NCBI GenBank assembly: GCA_013697955.1
Contig: JACCVV010000078.1
Span: 1 to 64,000 of the forward strand
Source of the DNA: Tatlockia sp.
GTDB taxonomy: Bacteria; Pseudomonadota; Gammaproteobacteria; Legionellales; Legionellaceae
Length of the DNA: 64,000 nucleotides
Reading direction: 5' to 3'
Shown here: piece by piece, positions 25,074 through 35,100 of the stretch
How the letters are laid out: every line of letters begins with the position of its first letter
Numbering within the stretch: the stretch's first letter is position 1
Notes under the pieces: model-generated
The model's input: the letters and a program-made list of their open reading frames with translations, nothing else
Database searches by the model: none
What the model was told of the DNA's origin: nothing
Translations under genes and position numbers: made by a program

Positions 25074-27188
25074 GTGTTAAATTTTTTCTTTGCAACCTCA
25101 TTGTTTCTTAGTGCTTTTCTCCTTTTTTCAATTCAGCCAATGGTCGCGAAAATCATCCTGCCCATTTATGGAGGAACACCGGCGGTCTGGACGCTTTGTA
25201 TGTTGTTTTTTCAATTAGAATTATTAGCAGCCTATGCTTATGCCTGGTTTCTTAGCCGTTTTAAAAATCCCTGGATATGGCGCTTAACTCATCTTTTGTT
25301 GATTGGCTTAAGCTTAATGGCTTTCCCGCTGCATTTAACTCCTACCTTGGGGAATGAAGCTCCGGATTTATCGCTTTTGCAATTTTTAGTGGAACAACTG
25401 GGTCTACCCTTATTAGTTATAGGGGCATCAGCGCCTCTTCTTCAGTTTGCCTATAGCCAAACCAGAGCCAAAGCTGCCAATGATCCTTATTTTCTTTATG
25501 TTTTATCCAATCTGGGTTCTTTATTGGCTCTATTGAGTTATCCCTTTATGATTGAGGCTTATATCGGGCTTAACTTACAGCTGCGTTACTGGTCTTGGCT
25601 TTTCTTAATCTATTTGCTCTCACTATTTTTTGTTTTTTTTGCAGTTACCTATTCTCCTCAGTTAGTTAATCCAATTAAAAAAGAAAACGTTAATCGATTG
25701 GAAACACTCCGCGGGATTTTTTATAGCTTTGTGCCTTGCTCGTTAATGTTGGGGCTCACTTTTTATATCACCACGGATATTGCTGCCACACCTTTGTTCT
25801 GGATTCTGCCTTTATCTTTGTATTTACTGTCTTTTATTATCACTTTTGCCAAAAAACCGTTAATTTCACATGATTGGGTAATGAGAAATGTTTTATTGTT
25901 TATCATATTTCCGATAATTGGTTTTATTACTGGAGCGAATTTATTACAGATTTGGGAGCTTATACTCTTTCATTTATCGGCTTTTTTTATTTTAGCGCTC
26001 CTATGTCATGGTGAATTAGTTAAATTAAGACCACCTGTTAGCCAGTTAACTCGTTTTTATTTTTGTTTAGCCCTGGGCGGGGTTTTAGCTGGATTATTTA
26101 ATGGATTAATAGCGCCGCGTTTGTTCTCAAGCGCTTTTGAATATCCCATGGTTTTTGCTCTTTCTTTGTTGTGTATTAACCTGCCAAAAGCAAAAGGTTT
26201 TGGCTTTGCACCCTTTGCTGTTTTAATTCTCGTACTGATCAATTATTTTTTGCCGGATTTTGCCCAAAAGCAATGGTTTAACACTTATCATGTTCTCGAA
26301 ATTTTAGCCTTCTGCTTACTAATCATTTGCCCAAAAAATAAAATTACCTTTTTTTCAGGAATGACAATTCTCTTTGTGTTCATATTCAGCCCCTTGTTTA
26401 AACAAACCGAAATTCTCAATCAACAACGTAATTTCTATGGGGTAAAACAAGTTATCTTATCGAAGGGAATGCGAATTTTGCTTAGTCAAAATACATTACA
26501 TGGTTTTCAAATGTTAAATGTTGATAAATTTGCCTCAGGTGCTATGGCTTATTATGGCTCAACAATACCGGTTATTAAGGAGTTGCAGAAAAAATACCAA
26601 TCGCTTCATGCCATTATTATTGGTTTGGGAACAGGGATGATGGCTTGTCAATTTCAGGCTCAAGATAGCGTAAAAATTATAGATATTGATGAACAGGTTA
26701 TTGATATAGCTCATAAGTATTTTAGTTATTTGGACATTTGTCCTCCTTCAATTTCACTGGTTCAAGGAGATGGTCGAATTGCAGTAAAAGAGAGTGGTGA
26801 CGCAGGTTCACATTTGTTAGTTATCGATGCGTTTTCTTCGGATGCGATTCCTACCCATTTTCTGACTCTTGAAGCATTCCAATTATATCGACAAAAAATT
26901 GCTGCCAAAGGAGTAATTTTAGTCAATATAAGCAATCGGCATTTGAAGTTGCTCCCTGTGATAATGGCTGCGGGACGGCAATTGCAATTAATGGTTTTGC
27001 ATAAAATTCAGAAGGAAAATCTGAGTGCAGGCCAATTTGGGGCGGAATGGGTCTTGCTTACTGCCGATGAGCAATTAGGATCGGAATTAATGAAGAAAGA
27101 GGGCTGGCGCTTTGTTGCAGACAATGATGGTCAACTTTGGACAGATGATCATTCCAATCTTATGCCTTTGATGAAATGGTATTCCTAA
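25074..27188 (+). CDS. Membrane protein fused to a spermidine-synthase-like domain
   Basis: A 704-residue protein starting at GTG 25074 with AGGGA about 8 bases upstream. Residues 1-460 form about 12-14 transmembrane helices (MLNFFFATSLFLSAFLLFSIQP is the typical opening of this family, often annotated as fused MFS/spermidine synthase). Residues 490-704 form a Rossmann fold of the aminopropyltransferase type: IIGLGTGMMACQ (nucleotide loop), KIIDIDEQVIDIAHKYF, GDGRIA and LVIDAFSSDAIPTHF, matching the polyamine-synthase D-x-x-S-S/D region. The substrate is unknown; the catalytic Asp of true spermidine synthases falls in VIDAFSSD here. It ends 7 bases from a convergent aldo/keto reductase gene. 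Confidence 0.85.
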   Translation: MLNFFFATSLFLSAFLLFSIQPMVAKIILPIYGGTPAVWTLCMLFFQLELLAAYAYAWFLSRFKNPWIWRLTHLLLIGLSLMAFPLHLTPTLGNEAPDLSLLQFLVEQLGLPLLVIGASAPLLQFAYSQTRAKAANDPYFLYVLSNLGSLLALLSYPFMIEAYIGLNLQLRYWSWLFLIYLLSLFFVFFAVTYSPQLVNPIKKENVNRLETLRGIFYSFVPCSLMLGLTFYITTDIAATPLFWILPLSLYLLSFIITFAKKPLISHDWVMRNVLLFIIFPIIGFITGANLLQIWELILFHLSAFFILALLCHGELVKLRPPVSQLTRFYFCLALGGVLAGLFNGLIAPRLFSSAFEYPMVFALSLLCINLPKAKGFGFAPFAVLILVLINYFLPDFAQKQWFNTYHVLEILAFCLLIICPKNKITFFSGMTILFVFIFSPLFKQTEILNQQRNFYGVKQVILSKGMRILLSQNTLHGFQMLNVDKFASGAMAYYGSTIPVIKELQKKYQSLHAIIIGLGTGMMACQFQAQDSVKIIDIDEQVIDIAHKYFSYLDICPPSISLVQGDGRIAVKESGDAGSHLLVIDAFSSDAIPTHFLTLEAFQLYRQKIAAKGVILVNISNRHLKLLPVIMAAGRQLQLMVLHKIQKENLSAGQFGAEWVLLTADEQLGSELMKKEGWRFVADNDGQLWTDDHSNLMPLMKWYS

Positions 27189-27195
27189 GCCTTAT

Positions 27196-28185
27196 TCAAC
27201 TCCGACTAAATCCAGCAATTTCATGTGGAATATAAGGTGCTTCCAGCGTTTCAATGTCTTCGACCGTTAATTTGATCGATAAAGCATTTACTGCGTCGAT
27301 TAGGTGCTGAGGTTTAGTTGCACCAATAATCGGCGTCGTCACTGAAGGTTGAGCTAGTAACCAGGCGAGCGCTATTTGGGAAGGCGCAAGTTTTCTTTGG
27401 TCAGCAATATTATTCACTTGAATAATAATCTGTTCATCCGCTTCCTGCGTTTTATCGTAGAGTTTTTTACCAAAAGTATCTGTTGTAAAACGCAGCGTGG
27501 TTTCTTGAGTTCGACGTGCAAGTCTACCTCGTGCTAAGGGACTCCAGGGCATGACCGCGATATGTTCTTCTTGGCAAAGAGCAAGCATTTCACGCTCTTC
27601 TTCGCGATAAATAAGATTATAGTGAGGTTGCATAGAAATGAATCGTTGCCATTGATGTTGGTTGGCTAAACAAAGGGCTTTGGCAAATTGCCAGGCAAAC
27701 ATGGATGAGGCGCCCAGATATCTGGCTTTTCCAGCTTTAACCACTTCGTGAAGCGCATCGAGGGTTTCTTCGATTGGCGTTTGGTAATCCCAGCGATGGA
27801 TTTGATAGAGATCAATATAATCTGTACCCAAGCGTTGAAGACTTTGATCGATTTCTTTAAAAATTGCTTTTTTTGAAAGACCGCCACTTTGAGGATCATT
27901 TTTTTTCATTGGAAAAAAAACTTTAGTGGCGATGACTACTTCACTGCGTTTAGCAAAATCACGAAGGGCTTTGCCAAGAACCAGTTCAGAGGCGCCAAAG
28001 GAATACATATTAGCGGTATCGAAGAAATTAATGCCTAGTTCCAGGGCTTGTTTGATAAAGGGTCTAGAGTCTTGTTCATTCAAAGCCCAGGCGTGATGTC
28101 CGCTATTTGGATCGCCATAGGACATGCAGCCAAGACAAAGCCTGGATACCTTTAGATCAGATTTACCTAATTGAAGGTATTGCAT
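27196..28185 (-). CDS. Aldo/keto reductase
   Basis: A 329-residue NADPH-dependent oxidoreductase with the (beta/alpha)8 fold. The catalytic tetrad is visible: Asp in FFDTANMYS, Tyr of the same motif (NMYSFGASE), Lys in VIATKVFF and His in LYQIHRWD. The cofactor site follows in PWSPLARGRLAR and LLAQPSVTTPIIGATKP. It resembles E. coli YajO and the related AKR group that reduces aldehydes; the substrate here is not known. AAGGAAATATT precedes the ATG. It lies 26 bases downstream of parE on the same strand, so it may be in its operon. Confidence 0.9.
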   Translation of the reverse strand: MQYLQLGKSDLKVSRLCLGCMSYGDPNSGHHAWALNEQDSRPFIKQALELGINFFDTANMYSFGASELVLGKALRDFAKRSEVVIATKVFFPMKKNDPQSGGLSKKAIFKEIDQSLQRLGTDYIDLYQIHRWDYQTPIEETLDALHEVVKAGKARYLGASSMFAWQFAKALCLANQHQWQRFISMQPHYNLIYREEEREMLALCQEEHIAVMPWSPLARGRLARRTQETTLRFTTDTFGKKLYDKTQEADEQIIIQVNNIADQRKLAPSQIALAWLLAQPSVTTPIIGATKPQHLIDAVNALSIKLTVEDIETLEAPYIPHEIAGFSRS

Positions 28186-28211
28186 AATATTTCCTTATAC
28201 AGCTTAAGATT

Positions 28212-30092
28212 TTAAATTTCAGCCAAATTACCTTTGGATTCAAGCCAGGTTTTTCGATCTGAGGCTCTTTTTTTCGCCAACATCATATCCATTAGGGCCA
28301 TGGTATGGGGTTCATCCTCCAAGGTCAGTTGAACAAGGCGTCTGGTATCAGGATCCATCGTGGTTTCACGTAGTTGGATAGGATTCATTTCCCCAAGACC
28401 TTTGAAACGCTGGACGTTGATTTTAGCTTTTGAGGTTTTACTTAAATGCGCTATCAGCTTTTCTTTCTCTTCATCATCAAGTGCATAGTGAACAATCTTT
28501 CCTGCGTCAATTCGATACAAAGGCGGCATTGCAACAAAAATATGGCCAGCATGAACTAAGGGTTTAAAGTGACGTAAAAATAAAGCACAGATCAACGTGG
28601 CGATATGCGCACCATCTGAATCCGCATCAGCAAGAATACAGATTTTGCCATAGCGTAAACCGCTCAGATCGTCTGAGCCGGGATCAATACCAATGGCGAC
28701 AGAGATATCATGAATTTCCTGAGAAGCCAGAACTTGTGAAGAATCAACTTCCCAGGTATTAAGAATTTTGCCACGTAAGGGCAAGATAGCTTGAAAATCT
28801 TTAGAACGAGCCTGCTTTGCCGAACCACCTGCTGAATCCCCTTCAACCAGAAACAATTCAGCCTGACTTAAATCCTGCTGTAAACAATCTGCAAGTTTCC
28901 CTGGTAAAGCAGGGCCTTGACTTACCCGTTTACGTGCAACTTGCTTAGCTTGACGTAGTCGCTTTTGTGCTCTTTCGATAGTGAAAGCAGCAATTGCCTC
29001 ACCTTGACTTCGATGTTGGTTAAGCCAGAGGGCAAAGGCATCTTTTATGACCGAATTAACAAACCCGGCTGTTTGACGAGAACTTAAGCGCTCTTTAGTT
29101 TGACCTGCAAATTGAGGTTCTTTCATCTTTACTGATAAAACGTACTGACAGGGTTCCCAAAGATCATCTGCAGCTAATTTTACCCCACGCGGTAATAGAT
29201 TTCGTTGATCGCAAAAGGTAGATAAAGCCTCATAAAGACCCGAACGCAGTCCATTGACATGCGTGCCACCTTGTACAGTCGGTATTAGATTGACATAACT
29301 TTCTGACAGGGATCCTGATGCAGTTGGAACCCAGGCAAGCGCCCAATCCAGGGTTGCTTCATCAGAGGTAAATTCGCCTGTAAAGGGTTCTTCAGGGAAA
29401 TAATCGGAAGGAAGTGATTGGCCAAGGTAATCGGCAAGACCTTTTTCATAACACCAATGACTCTGCTCATTGGTTGCCTGATTTATAAGAGTCATTGACA
29501 GCCCAGGACAAAGAACGGCTTTCGCGCGTAAAACATGAGTGAGTTGTTTAACTGAAATTTTAGTTGTATCAAAATATTTAGGATTCGGCCAAAAGCGGAT
29601 GATTGTGCCTGTATCGCGTTTTTTAGTAACGCCTGTTTCTGTTAGTTCGACCTGTTTATCACCATTGGCAAAGGCCATGCTATAAATGATACCGTTCCGT
29701 TTTATGGTAACGTCTACGCGATCGGAAAGGGCATTAACCACTGAAACGCCAACGCCGTGCAAGCCGCCTGAGAAGGAATAGGTTTTATCAGAAAATTTAC
29801 CACCGGCATGCAAACGGGTCATAATCACTTCAACACCGCTTAGCCCAAGTTGCGGATGAAGGTCAACCGGCATACCGCGGCCGTTATCTTCAACTTCGAC
29901 TGAACCATCTTCGTGTAGCCTAACAATAATCAAACTGGCAAAACCGGCAATCACTTCATCGACGCTATTATCGACTACCTCTTGCACCAGATGATTGGGT
30001 CTTGTTGTGTCAGTGTACATACCAGGACGGCGTTGAACCGGCTCAAGGCCATTTAATACTTCAATCGCTTCAGCTGTGTAATTTGCAGACAT
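28212..30092 (-). CDS. parE: DNA topoisomerase IV subunit B
   Basis: A 626-residue type II topoisomerase subunit that pairs with ParC to decatenate chromosomes. The GHKL ATPase motifs are EVVDNSVDE, VEDNGRGMPVD and GGLHGVGVSVVNALS. The TOPRIM region has LVEGDSAGGSAKQARS and ILADADSDGAHI, and RFKGLGEMNP ends the domain. It lacks the 170-residue insert of gamma-proteobacterial GyrB, so ParE rather than GyrB. GAAGGG lies 4 bases before the ATG. parC is not in this window. Confidence 0.96.
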   Translation of the reverse strand: MSANYTAEAIEVLNGLEPVQRRPGMYTDTTRPNHLVQEVVDNSVDEVIAGFASLIIVRLHEDGSVEVEDNGRGMPVDLHPQLGLSGVEVIMTRLHAGGKFSDKTYSFSGGLHGVGVSVVNALSDRVDVTIKRNGIIYSMAFANGDKQVELTETGVTKKRDTGTIIRFWPNPKYFDTTKISVKQLTHVLRAKAVLCPGLSMTLINQATNEQSHWCYEKGLADYLGQSLPSDYFPEEPFTGEFTSDEATLDWALAWVPTASGSLSESYVNLIPTVQGGTHVNGLRSGLYEALSTFCDQRNLLPRGVKLAADDLWEPCQYVLSVKMKEPQFAGQTKERLSSRQTAGFVNSVIKDAFALWLNQHRSQGEAIAAFTIERAQKRLRQAKQVARKRVSQGPALPGKLADCLQQDLSQAELFLVEGDSAGGSAKQARSKDFQAILPLRGKILNTWEVDSSQVLASQEIHDISVAIGIDPGSDDLSGLRYGKICILADADSDGAHIATLICALFLRHFKPLVHAGHIFVAMPPLYRIDAGKIVHYALDDEEKEKLIAHLSKTSKAKINVQRFKGLGEMNPIQLRETTMDPDTRRLVQLTLEDEPHTMALMDMMLAKKRASDRKTWLESKGNLAEI

Positions 30093-30438
30093 TTTACCCT
30101 TCTTTCTGTCAAACTTTTTTCGTTAAAGTGAAGAAGTATATCATGGAATCCAAAATTGGAAGCAGCTCAGCGATTTTCACAATTAATTCTTATCTTTTAA
30201 ATTAAAAATAATTCATTGGATTCAATTTCTTATTCTTTTATATCTTAATTCGCTGGAAAAATGGTTCCAACTTAACTAGAGTGTCTATTGATTTCTCTAA
30301 TGGCTTAAATTATTCTGCTGTTGGATTCTAAAAGATCAAAAATTTATAGGGAGTAAAGTTAGCAAATTATTTGCTGACCTGGTTAGGGATTGTATTTGTT
30401 GTAGAGGACGATTTATGTCTCTATATAGAGGTAAAAAA
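30093..30438. other. Divergent spacer between parE and the outer-membrane protein gene
   Basis: About 345 AT-rich bases carrying the parE and barrel-protein promoters. I see no gene, RNA or repeat. An in-frame ATG at 30415 lies upstream of the chosen start of the next gene. Confidence 0.4.
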
Positions 30439-30957
30439 ATGAAAAAAACAATAATTGCTTCAAGTGTTTTGGCTTCTCTTCTGGTTTGTTCAACCAGTTT
30501 TGCCGGTGAAGAAAAGCCAACAGGATTATATTTGAAAGGATTTTATGATTACTCTTTCGCGCACCGCGATAACCCATCACTTTATGGTCTAGGAGCCGGT
30601 TATAAATTTGGATTATTTAGAGCGGAAGGCCAGTATTCCTTTGGTCAACACACGCAAAACCACCTTTTAACCGCACGTACTCATAATTTCAATGCCATTG
30701 GTTATCTCGATTTAGACAACCGAACTATTTTTTCACCCTACGTTGGTTTAGGTTTTGGATATAATGATTATTCAATCAAATCTAAAACATCACTGTATGT
30801 AGCTCATGGCCCAACGTTGCTCGGCACAGTGGGTTCCAGAGTTTACTTAAATGAAAACTTCGCTTTAGATGTTGGTTATAAAACCAATTGGGGTTCTTCC
30901 TCGAATAGTTTGAAAAAAGGCAATGCATCAGTCGGATTAGTTTACCATTTCGATTAG
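30439..30957 (+). CDS. Small outer-membrane beta-barrel protein
   Basis: A 172-residue protein from ATG 30439, chosen because AGAGG lies 6 bases upstream and it begins the signal peptide (MKKTIIASSVLASLLVCSTSFAG). The mature protein is about 150 residues of alternating hydrophobic strands with aromatic girdles (GLYLKGFYDYSFAH, LGAGYKFGLFRAEGQYSFG, SPYVGLGFGYNDYSI, NASVGLVYHFD), ending in Phe-Asp next to a terminal barrel-type strand. This is the look of an eight-stranded barrel of the OmpW/OmpA-like or Legionella surface-barrel type. Ligand and function unknown. Confidence 0.8.
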   Translation: MKKTIIASSVLASLLVCSTSFAGEEKPTGLYLKGFYDYSFAHRDNPSLYGLGAGYKFGLFRAEGQYSFGQHTQNHLLTARTHNFNAIGYLDLDNRTIFSPYVGLGFGYNDYSIKSKTSLYVAHGPTLLGTVGSRVYLNENFALDVGYKTNWGSSSNSLKKGNASVGLVYHFD

Positions 30958-30982
30958 TCGCTTTTTGCTTAGTTTTAATTCC

Positions 30983-31015
30983 GGCTTGGATTTCAATGTG
31001 TTCGAAATCCAAGCC
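30983..31015. repeat. Perfect 12-bp inverted repeat after the barrel gene
   Basis: GGCTTGGATTTC (30983-30994) pairs exactly with 31004-31015 across a 9-base loop, 25 bases past the stop. It is a very stable hairpin but has no U-tract on either strand, so transcript-end protection is as likely as termination. Confidence 0.5.
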
Positions 31016-31124
31016 AGGATCAAAGACTGCTCATTGATAAAGAATTCTGCTTAATTCATTCCACCTCAAATTTCGCAAAAAAAAAGTCATACATCAGATT
31101 ACCAGGTCTTCGAGAAAGTTATCT

Positions 31125-32192
31125 TTACTCAACCACGATATCCGGAAATTTATCTGCATAATTTAAAGGTTTTCCAGCCAAGGTAATCGCAGTATTCATA
31201 GCCGTTTTCATAAAAAAGTTCTCATTACTGTCTTGGGCAGCAGTTGGGTTTCCTTCATCACATTGAATGCGAATTTGGCTGTCTAATGGAATTTGCCCCA
31301 GCAACTTAACCTTTAATGAATCACAAAGCCTTTCACCGCCACCACTGCCGAATATAGCTTCTTGGTGTCCGCAGTTGCTGCAAAGGTGCAATGACATGTT
31401 TTCAACCAACCCTAAAACATCAATATTGGTTTTTGCAAACATTTGAATTGCTTTTTGTGCATCTAAAGTAGCTACATTCTGGGGTGTGGTTACAACGACT
31501 GCGCCTGTTAAAGGAATTTTTTGCACTAAACTCAGTTGAATATCACCAGTTCCTGGTGGTAAATCGATAAATAAATAATCCAAATCATCCCAAAAAGTCA
31601 TATTAACCATCTGGATTAAGGATTTGGCAAGCATGGGCCCACGCCAGATTATTGCCTGCTCGCTATCGGTAAGATAACCAATCGACATTGCTTGAATGCC
31701 ATGCGCTAAAATCGGCAAATAATATTCATCTTTCATTTCAATAGGCTTTGCTTGGCCGAGCATAAGGGGAATGGACGGTCCGTAAATATCAGCATCAAGA
31801 AGGCCAACTCGTGCACCCGCTCTTGCGAGCGAAATTGCTAAATTGACTGATACGGTTGATTTGCCAACTCCGCCTTTTCCTGAAGCAATAGCAATTGTAT
31901 TTTTTACGCCACGAAGCCCTTTTCCAGCGAATTGAGTTCGATGAGGTCTTATCAATTGACGCATATTTATTTTAAGCTGATAGCCTTGGAATGCCTGGAT
32001 ACATGCTTTTTCAATGGAAGGAAGCAAAGTGTCCTCCAATGGCTTGGTAGGAAATCCGGCTTCCAAATTCAAATTGATTTGAGATCCTTCATCGCTAAAA
32101 GTTGCTTTTAAACCTAATTGGTTTGCGGTTAGGCCGAGTGATTCATCTTGAGTTGAGGATAGAATTTCAATAAGCGTTTTTTCAATATTCAT
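31125..32192 (-). CDS. apbC: Iron-sulfur cluster carrier ATPase, Mrp/ApbC family
   Basis: A 355-residue P-loop protein that carries and transfers Fe-S clusters in the cytoplasm. It has a short N-terminal MIP18-like domain (residues about 1-90) and a deviant Walker A, IASGKGGVGKSTVSVNLA, near residue 105, followed by LLDADIYGPSIP, FIDLPPGTGD (Walker B region) and the cluster-binding CSNCG. All signature residues are present. The gene starts 4 bases after the stop of the AddA-like gene on the same strand, so the two are probably cotranscribed. Confidence 0.95.
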   Translation of the reverse strand: MNIEKTLIEILSSTQDESLGLTANQLGLKATFSDEGSQINLNLEAGFPTKPLEDTLLPSIEKACIQAFQGYQLKINMRQLIRPHRTQFAGKGLRGVKNTIAIASGKGGVGKSTVSVNLAISLARAGARVGLLDADIYGPSIPLMLGQAKPIEMKDEYYLPILAHGIQAMSIGYLTDSEQAIIWRGPMLAKSLIQMVNMTFWDDLDYLFIDLPPGTGDIQLSLVQKIPLTGAVVVTTPQNVATLDAQKAIQMFAKTNIDVLGLVENMSLHLCSNCGHQEAIFGSGGGERLCDSLKVKLLGQIPLDSQIRIQCDEGNPTAAQDSNENFFMKTAMNTAITLAGKPLNYADKFPDIVVE

Positions 32193-32195
32193 AAA

Positions 32196-35100
32196 TTAAT
32201 CCTGATTAGCTAAGGTTTCAGTTACAAAGTCAGCCTGATGAGCCCACTGCACCCAGTTTCCGCTGGCGAGATAATAAAGTCCGCAACGGATGGGTTCACT
32301 TACTTTCATTTTTAATAATTCAGCATAATGGTTCACTTGCTGACGATGATCATTTAAAGATTCTTCTCCATCGCTGCCGGTTTTGAAATCAATAATCCAT
32401 CGTTGGCCATCGGTAATAAAGGTTCTGTCGATAATTCGCGTTGAAGCCTGGCCTTGATTATTGATTATGAGTTCATATTCATTTCGTTCTTCTTCATGAG
32501 CTTTGCAAAGCCATTGGCCGACTGGATCCTTGAATAAATTTCCGATTTGATTCTTTAGTAAAGAAAAAGCCTCTGTTTGTTCTTTTTCTGAAAAACCTAG
32601 TGATTTGAATCGATTTAACATCATTGACCAGGGTAAATTGTCAATAGTTGCAGGATGATTGTCACAAATCCACTGCAGCAATTCATGAGAAACTATACCT
32701 ATATGCCGGGCATTGGATTCTTGAGGGAGGCTTAAAAACTGCTTGGGATCTGAGCGATTATTTTCAGGCAACCTGTGATAAAAATCGTTGGGCAATCTAA
32801 AAAGAGAGGGTAAATTTTGGATGGCATTTTGCTCGACTAGATTCTCTTCCAGGCTCATGAATTCCTGATTAGGTAAAAAGCAACGAAAGCTTTTCCTGGT
32901 TTCTTTTATTTGGCTATCAAAAAGATAGAGTCTCTTTTTAGCGCGAGTTGCAGCGACATAGAAAAGCCGTTGTAATTCATAATCATCTTTTTCAGCATCC
33001 AGTTTGGCGAGGTAATTATAAACACGGCATTCTTGCCGATGGGCTGCTTTAATCGGTGATACGAGCAATAAGTCCTTTGCTTCCTGACGCGGCAGTTTTA
33101 ACCAGCGTAATAAAGGTTGATCCTTTATTTTCGGTGAGGCGCTTAAAGAAGGCAGAATTACGCAATCAAACTCCAGGCCCTTGGATTTATGAATGGTCAT
33201 TACCTGCAAACGTGAGTGACTAACGCGTTTTGAATAGAGTTTATTTAATTCCTTTTTAAACTTGTTTAAATCGGGTAACTCCGAGCCTTTAAAGCGTTCG
33301 AGCGCCAACCAAAACTGTTCGAGATCAGCTAGCTCTGCCTCGTTCAGAATCAAATCACCATGAAGATTTTTTAATGTCTGAGCAATCCAATCGACAGTAG
33401 ATAGTTGATGACGTGTTTCGAGTGCGTCTTTCAATGTTGAATAAATAAATTGGCAGCGGATGTAACCGTCTTCACTTAAATTAATCTGGTCCAGATTGGC
33501 AAGGGCAAAGAAAATCGATTTTCTTTTGTCGAAATTCGCTATTGAATGAAGATCAGCAAGAGCCAGACCGCAGAAAGGACTTCGCAGCAAACAAAGCCAA
33601 ACCAAACGGTTTGCAGGTAAAAAAAGAGCCTGCGTTAGCGACCAAAGATCGCGAAGATGCGGCAGTTTTGCTAAAAGCTCAATATCCACGCCTTGAAAGG
33701 AAATATGCTGCTCGCGCAAAACAGCCATTAACTCTGTTAGTTGCGTTCGCGAACGAACGAGGATTGCAATATCGTCCTCAGGATATTTTTCCAAGACTTT
33801 AACTGCAATCTTAACCAAATTCTCTGCTTCCTGAAGTCGATTATTGAACTGCCAAGCTTCGACAAAAGAGTCTTCTGAATCAGCCTGAACATTGTCTGAA
33901 GCAGAAAAAGAAATAGCTCCGGTTTCGATGTCATCCTTGTGCGGAAAAATCGTTCTAAATTGATGATTAACCCAATCAACAATGGTGGCAGTTGAGCGAA
34001 AATTAGAACATAGATCCAGACTGGTTAAGGCAACCGGACCAATTCCATTCTGCTTCGCTTTTATAAAAAGACCGACCTCAGCCTGGCGGAAACGGTAAAT
34101 AGATTGCATTGGGTCACCAACAACAAACAAGGTTCGGCCATCATCAGGCAGCCAGCCTTGCACCAATCGGGTTATCAACTGAAATTGTTGAATCGAGGTG
34201 TCTTGAAACTCATCAACCAATAAATGTTGGATGCTGCTATCTAGATAAAGAGTCAAATCGGTGGGCTCATCCTCTGTACCAAGTGCATTGAGGGCCTGTT
34301 GCGAAATGGCAGTAAAATCGACTTCATTTTGTTCAGAAAATTGCAGTTGTAGATGGCCTACTAGAAAAGGTAATAATTGAAATAAAGCTTGTAAGACTTG
34401 CCATTGATCTGCATCGTATTCGGGCGCAGGTAATTTTTTTAGTTTTATTAAAGCATCTAAAAACTCAGGTAGGGAATCCAGTTCAGTTAACAGTTCTTTT
34501 GAATCTTTTTTTATTTGATCGTATAAATGATCTTCACATGCGCCTCGTTTTAATCCTATATGATGGTCAAAACCCTTTCTCAATTTATCTTCTGATGTAA
34601 GAAGCAATGCCGCTAAACTCACGGCGATTTCGCTGGTCATTTCTGTGAAACTTTGCCAATTAGCCAATAGGAATCGGGGTGAATGGGGATTGTTTTCAAT
34701 GCCTGCCATTTTTGATGTGAGGGCGCATAGTTTTTCCCGTAATTCAAAATGAATGGTTTCTTTGAAACGAGAAAGTTCATGCTCCACAATAAAAGCTAAC
34801 ATTTCTTCATAGGTCGACTTTTCTTGTTCGCGAGCAATATATAAGGACGTTAACCATTGCTCGCGCTTGGCCAGTAGAGCGCTTAGCAAATCCAGCAAAT
34901 TATCCTGACGATTGTCCAAGTGAGTTAGCAAGCATTTCAAAGCAGATTGTAATCTGGGCTCTTCAAGCGCATGAGAAAAACAGGCGCGTGCTGCATTTTC
35001 ATAATGAATTGAAGGATCATCGCTTATTTGGGCATAAGGAATTTGCTGCTCTTGCAAAGGAATGGCATGGGAGAGTAATTGACATAAGGAATCGATGGTT

